DNA from: Pedobacter gandavensis | GTDB taxonomy: Bacteria > Bacteroidota > Bacteroidia > Sphingobacteriales > Sphingobacteriaceae | Reading direction: 5' to 3' | Assembly: GCF_014172405.1 (NCBI RefSeq) | Contig: NZ_WNXC01000001.1 | Span: 1-64,000, forward strand | DNA length: 64,000 bases | Shown here: positions 62,701 to 64,000 of the stretch, one piece after another | Numbering within the stretch: the first letter of the stretch is position 1 | How the letters are laid out: each line of letters starts with the position of its first letter | The notes under the pieces: generated by a model | Seen by the model: the letters and a program-made list of their open reading frames with translations, nothing else | What the model was told of the DNA's origin: nothing | The model's database searches: none | Position numbers and translations under genes: made by a program

Positions 62701-63280
62701 ACTCCAGAGTTTTGAAACCAATAAACGAAGCGATAAGCGTTGATTTTGGCGATACGAATTTTAAGGAAAAGTTGCCGAAAGCATCGGAAATGGTCGAGTT
62801 TTCAGTATCCTGGATTCTAATGTTTACACCCGGAAGAGGCATTCCATCTTCATTGGTCGTTTTACCCGTAACAGTTATCCATGCATTATCAGACGAAGTT
62901 AGTGGTTTTAAAGGCTTTTTTCGGATGTAAATATTTCCTTTCTCCACCCCATATTCTAATGGTTGTCCCTTCAATAACTCTTTGAGGGCTTTCTCAATAG
63001 GCAAGTCTTTAAAGCTCACACTGACCGGAAGTGTGTTGGTCAGGATTTTTTCATTGTAAATCACTGAAGCACCGGTCTGTCTGATGATGTCTTTCAGAAC
63101 TTTGTTTAAGCTAGCATCCTTTACCGTAATACTGGCAGTTCTTTGCTGTGCATTTACAGTAGATGTGGTAAAGAATAGTAATATGCAGAAGCTGGCAGAT
63201 ACCCAGCTTTTAAAATTTTTGAAAATAGAAAGGTTAACGAGAGCTTTTCGTTTCTCGGATAGGTTAAAGTATAAATACAT
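59768..63280 (-). CDS. SusC/RagA family TonB-dependent receptor with STN domain
   Basis: The 1,170-residue protein has a signal peptide (cleavage VNA-QQ, ~residue 44), an STN domain (~45-110) that couples to FecR-type anti-sigma proteins, a carboxypeptidase-regulatory-like domain (~130-215), a plug with the SusC signature RGLSSINGIQDPLIVVDN and a barrel ending in FGLRANY. The STN domain and the FecR gene upstream indicate sigma/anti-sigma control of this importer. Hydrolases are absent from the visible locus, so its substrate may be peptide or another polymer. Confidence 0.94.
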   Translation of the reverse strand: MYLYFNLSEKRKALVNLSIFKNFKSWVSASFCILLFFTTSTVNAQQRTASITVKDASLNKVLKDIIRQTGASVIYNEKILTNTLPVSVSFKDLPIEKALKELLKGQPLEYGVEKGNIYIRKKPLKPLTSSDNAWITVTGKTTNEDGMPLPGVNIRIQDTENSTISDAFGNFSLKFVSPKSTLIASFIGFKTLELPVEAEQFMNLVMAPYSEKLDDVQITANTGYQSLSKERATGSFEVVNKKELDLRVGPDIMSRLEGITSIQFDKSGGINRPKMTIRGLSSINGIQDPLIVVDNFPYEGDIKNLNPNDVESVTILKDAAAASIWGSRAANGVVVITTRKGQYNRPAQINFSSTVTLQEKPDLFAVKNMSSGEFIDLQQQLFKNGFYTSRENSQTNRDPLPPVIEILILQRDKKISVAEANAKIDALRGHDIRDDYNRLVYKTGVNQQYSLSVSGGSKDITYLFSGGYDKNKDVLSSAYDRITFRSSNTYRPIKGLEISTDVSYGSTNTKSGRNGFSSSSTEFMYQSLADADGNAMPFDRYRGPYIDTAGGGKLLDWKYYPLENYKSVKITSKTNTFVGGLGLNYRFNPNFSADVKYQYQDQKQDAATYNDVNSFFTRNMINKYTQIDPVTGVVKRIVPLGGIRDFRDNSIITNNLRGQVNYNQLFSTKHELTAIAGAEVRQIKTNGIANRIYGYDESTGASALMDLVNDYPDFISGFTNVIPGSSNTTGLTGRYVSVYANAAYTYDHRYTVSGSVRRDASNLFGVETRSKWSPLWSVGASWNIDQESFYKDRNLPYLKMRMTYGYSGTIDPSQSAVTTISYDTYLQRYSGLTSAGIYNYGNPTLRWEKVGMFNLGLDFGLQNNRFSGSVEYYHKNAKDLLGPTPVDPLMGYSGYITSNVANMKGKGVDIQLNATVINSPFKWRPSLIMSFNTTEVTEYYNMNMNGLIADRGGLFAIVGKPVYAVYSQRWAGLDAKGNPQGYLNGEKSIAYNTMNENVKVDELVYNGSATPTMFGSFNHNLSYKNINLSFSISYKFNYYFRKDAMNYASIFSGSAPTAEYNKRWQNPGDELITDIPSMVYPNSSARSFFYQDAEINVLKADHIRLQYINLSYSLRREDYKRLPAKSLDIFSNISNLGILWRANKQHIDPDFGNRSMPAAKTVSFGLRANY

Positions 63281-63365
63281 ACATTTGTTTAAGTTTAGGT
63301 GATAATGGTCTGTCGATAGATTAATTTTTTGCCTAACCTGGTTTTGGCTAAGACCAGAACTCTGT

Positions 63366-63390
63366 CAGGAATGTTAGTAGCATTCCTGAC
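63366..63390. promoter_or_regulatory. Hairpin between fecR and susC
   Basis: TCAGGAATG and CATTCCTGA pair perfectly around a 7-nt loop. It has no clear U-tract for a terminator on the minus strand, so an mRNA-processing or attenuation role is possible. Confidence 0.55.
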
Positions 63391-63484
63391 TTTATTCCTA
63401 TCGGGGTAATTTGCTTAGTTTTCTGAATTACTTTTAATCATTAAATTGGGTTAGGTGAATAATTGGACTATTATAGAGAGCTGC

Positions 63485-64000
63485 TTATGGCAGAACAATG
63501 ATTTTTCTACCTTCAATTTTAAAATGGCATATGCCATTTCCTTCTATGAGTTTCAACACTTCATCCAGCGTTTGGTCCTTACTGATACCTCCGCCAAATT
63601 TCCCCGGATTGGTGGTTAAACGATAATCGATGGTTACATCATACCAACGGGACAGCTGACGCATGATTTCAGGCAGCTCAGAATCTTCAAATTCAAAACG
63701 ACCATTTTTCCATGCCATGACCTTGTCAAGGTCCGCGTTTTCAATAATTATACTATTGGTTTTTTTCTTAACAATAGATTCCTCACCAGGTTTAATCTTT
63801 CTGGAGTTGCTGCCTTTACTAACGTTTATAGAACCTTGTAGCAAGGTGGTAGAGATTGCTTGTTCTTCTGGATAGGCCATCACATTAAAATGAGTTCCTA
63901 ATACTTTTACTTCATGATCACCTGTTGTAACCTTAAATGGTAGGTTCTTAATATGCGTAACTTCAAAATAAGCTTCGCCCGTTAATTCGACCCTTCGTTC
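63485..64000 (-). CDS. FecR-family anti-sigma regulator, 5' partial
   Basis: The frame runs past the right edge; on the minus strand the visible part begins RRVELTGEAYFEV, a FecR signature, then VTTGDHEVKVLGTHFNVMAYP and the DUF4974-type C-terminal domain (FEFEDSELPEIMRQLSRWYDVTIDY). FecR sits in the inner membrane and releases an ECF sigma factor on signal from an STN-containing receptor; the sigma gene is expected upstream, outside the window. It precedes susC by 204 bp. Confidence 0.92.
   Translation of the reverse strand, partial: ERRVELTGEAYFEVTHIKNLPFKVTTGDHEVKVLGTHFNVMAYPEEQAISTTLLQGSINVSKGSNSRKIKPGEESIVKKKTNSIIIENADLDKVMAWKNGRFEFEDSELPEIMRQLSRWYDVTIDYRLTTNPGKFGGGISKDQTLDEVLKLIEGNGICHFKIEGRKIIVLP

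Noticed and set aside
1..64000. tRNA, rRNA or CRISPR loci
   Set aside because: No cloverleaf-like motifs, rRNA stretches or spaced short repeats were recognised by eye; a tRNA scan could still find a missed tRNA.

Overview
The window looks like chromosomal DNA from a Sphingobacteriaceae member (Bacteroidota), most like Pedobacter or a close relative. Evidence: moderately AT-rich DNA; Bacteroidota-type promoter elements (TTG ... TAnnTTTG); a type IX secretion (T9SS) cargo with its PorP/SprF-like partner; a SusC/SusD pair under a FecR-type regulator; several DUF4369-thioredoxin (TlpA-like) lipid/periplasmic proteins; malate:quinone oxidoreductase; and Bacteroidota-only families such as DUF6266. 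No rRNA, tRNA or CRISPR array was recognised.

Layout. 1-4153: 3' part of a giant Ig-repeat surface protein with near-identical 240-bp tandem repeats, overlapping a PorP/SprF gene. 4268-14700: mixed metabolic and envelope genes (aldehyde dehydrogenase, DUF6266, a Gly-rich secreted protein, two mosaic TlpA paralogues, DUF808, an animal-type transketolase). 14461-15443: a small accessory patch with direct repeats, a hairpin and an unannotated 58-codon two-helix membrane protein behind a consensus promoter. 15444-21705: mqo, a large Oar-like TonB receptor preceded by an 11-bp-phased TTAA array, and a zinc alcohol dehydrogenase. 22136-22853: a small antitoxin-like gene followed by a GNAT gene broken by an amber codon. 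22938-35853: GH27 alpha-galactosidase, DUF5694, AsmA, OsmC, proBA, a two-component pair, LacI regulator and phosphoglucomutase. 36055-38712: aspartokinase and diaminopimelate decarboxylase (lysine/peptidoglycan) with a small antisense membrane ORF between them. 38812-51309: housekeeping genes (glutaryl-CoA-dehydrogenase-like, folB, GlcD-type oxidase, thioesterase, Hsp20, arginine decarboxylase, arginase family, argS, AI-2E transporter, mnmE). 51432-54089: integrase module just downstream of mnmE (zinc-finger/HTH protein, tyrosine recombinase, small protein, second HTH protein), preceded by five 10-bp-phased CTTAAT-like sites. 54285-64000 (minus strand): fecR - susC - susD - tlpA - tlpA - asnB, a nutrient-import locus without glycoside hydrolases.

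How genes work together. proB-proA make proline; aspartokinase and LysA bracket the lysine pathway; arginine decarboxylase and the arginase-family ureohydrolase are divergent and the latter is followed 3 bp later by argS, so this is an arginine-use cluster. FecR probably controls the SusCD outer-membrane importer, with the two periplasmic thioredoxins as accessories. The most noteworthy unannotated signals are regulatory: the phased TTAA array ahead of the TonB receptor, which ends where a -33 element should be, and the phased array ahead of the integrase genes.
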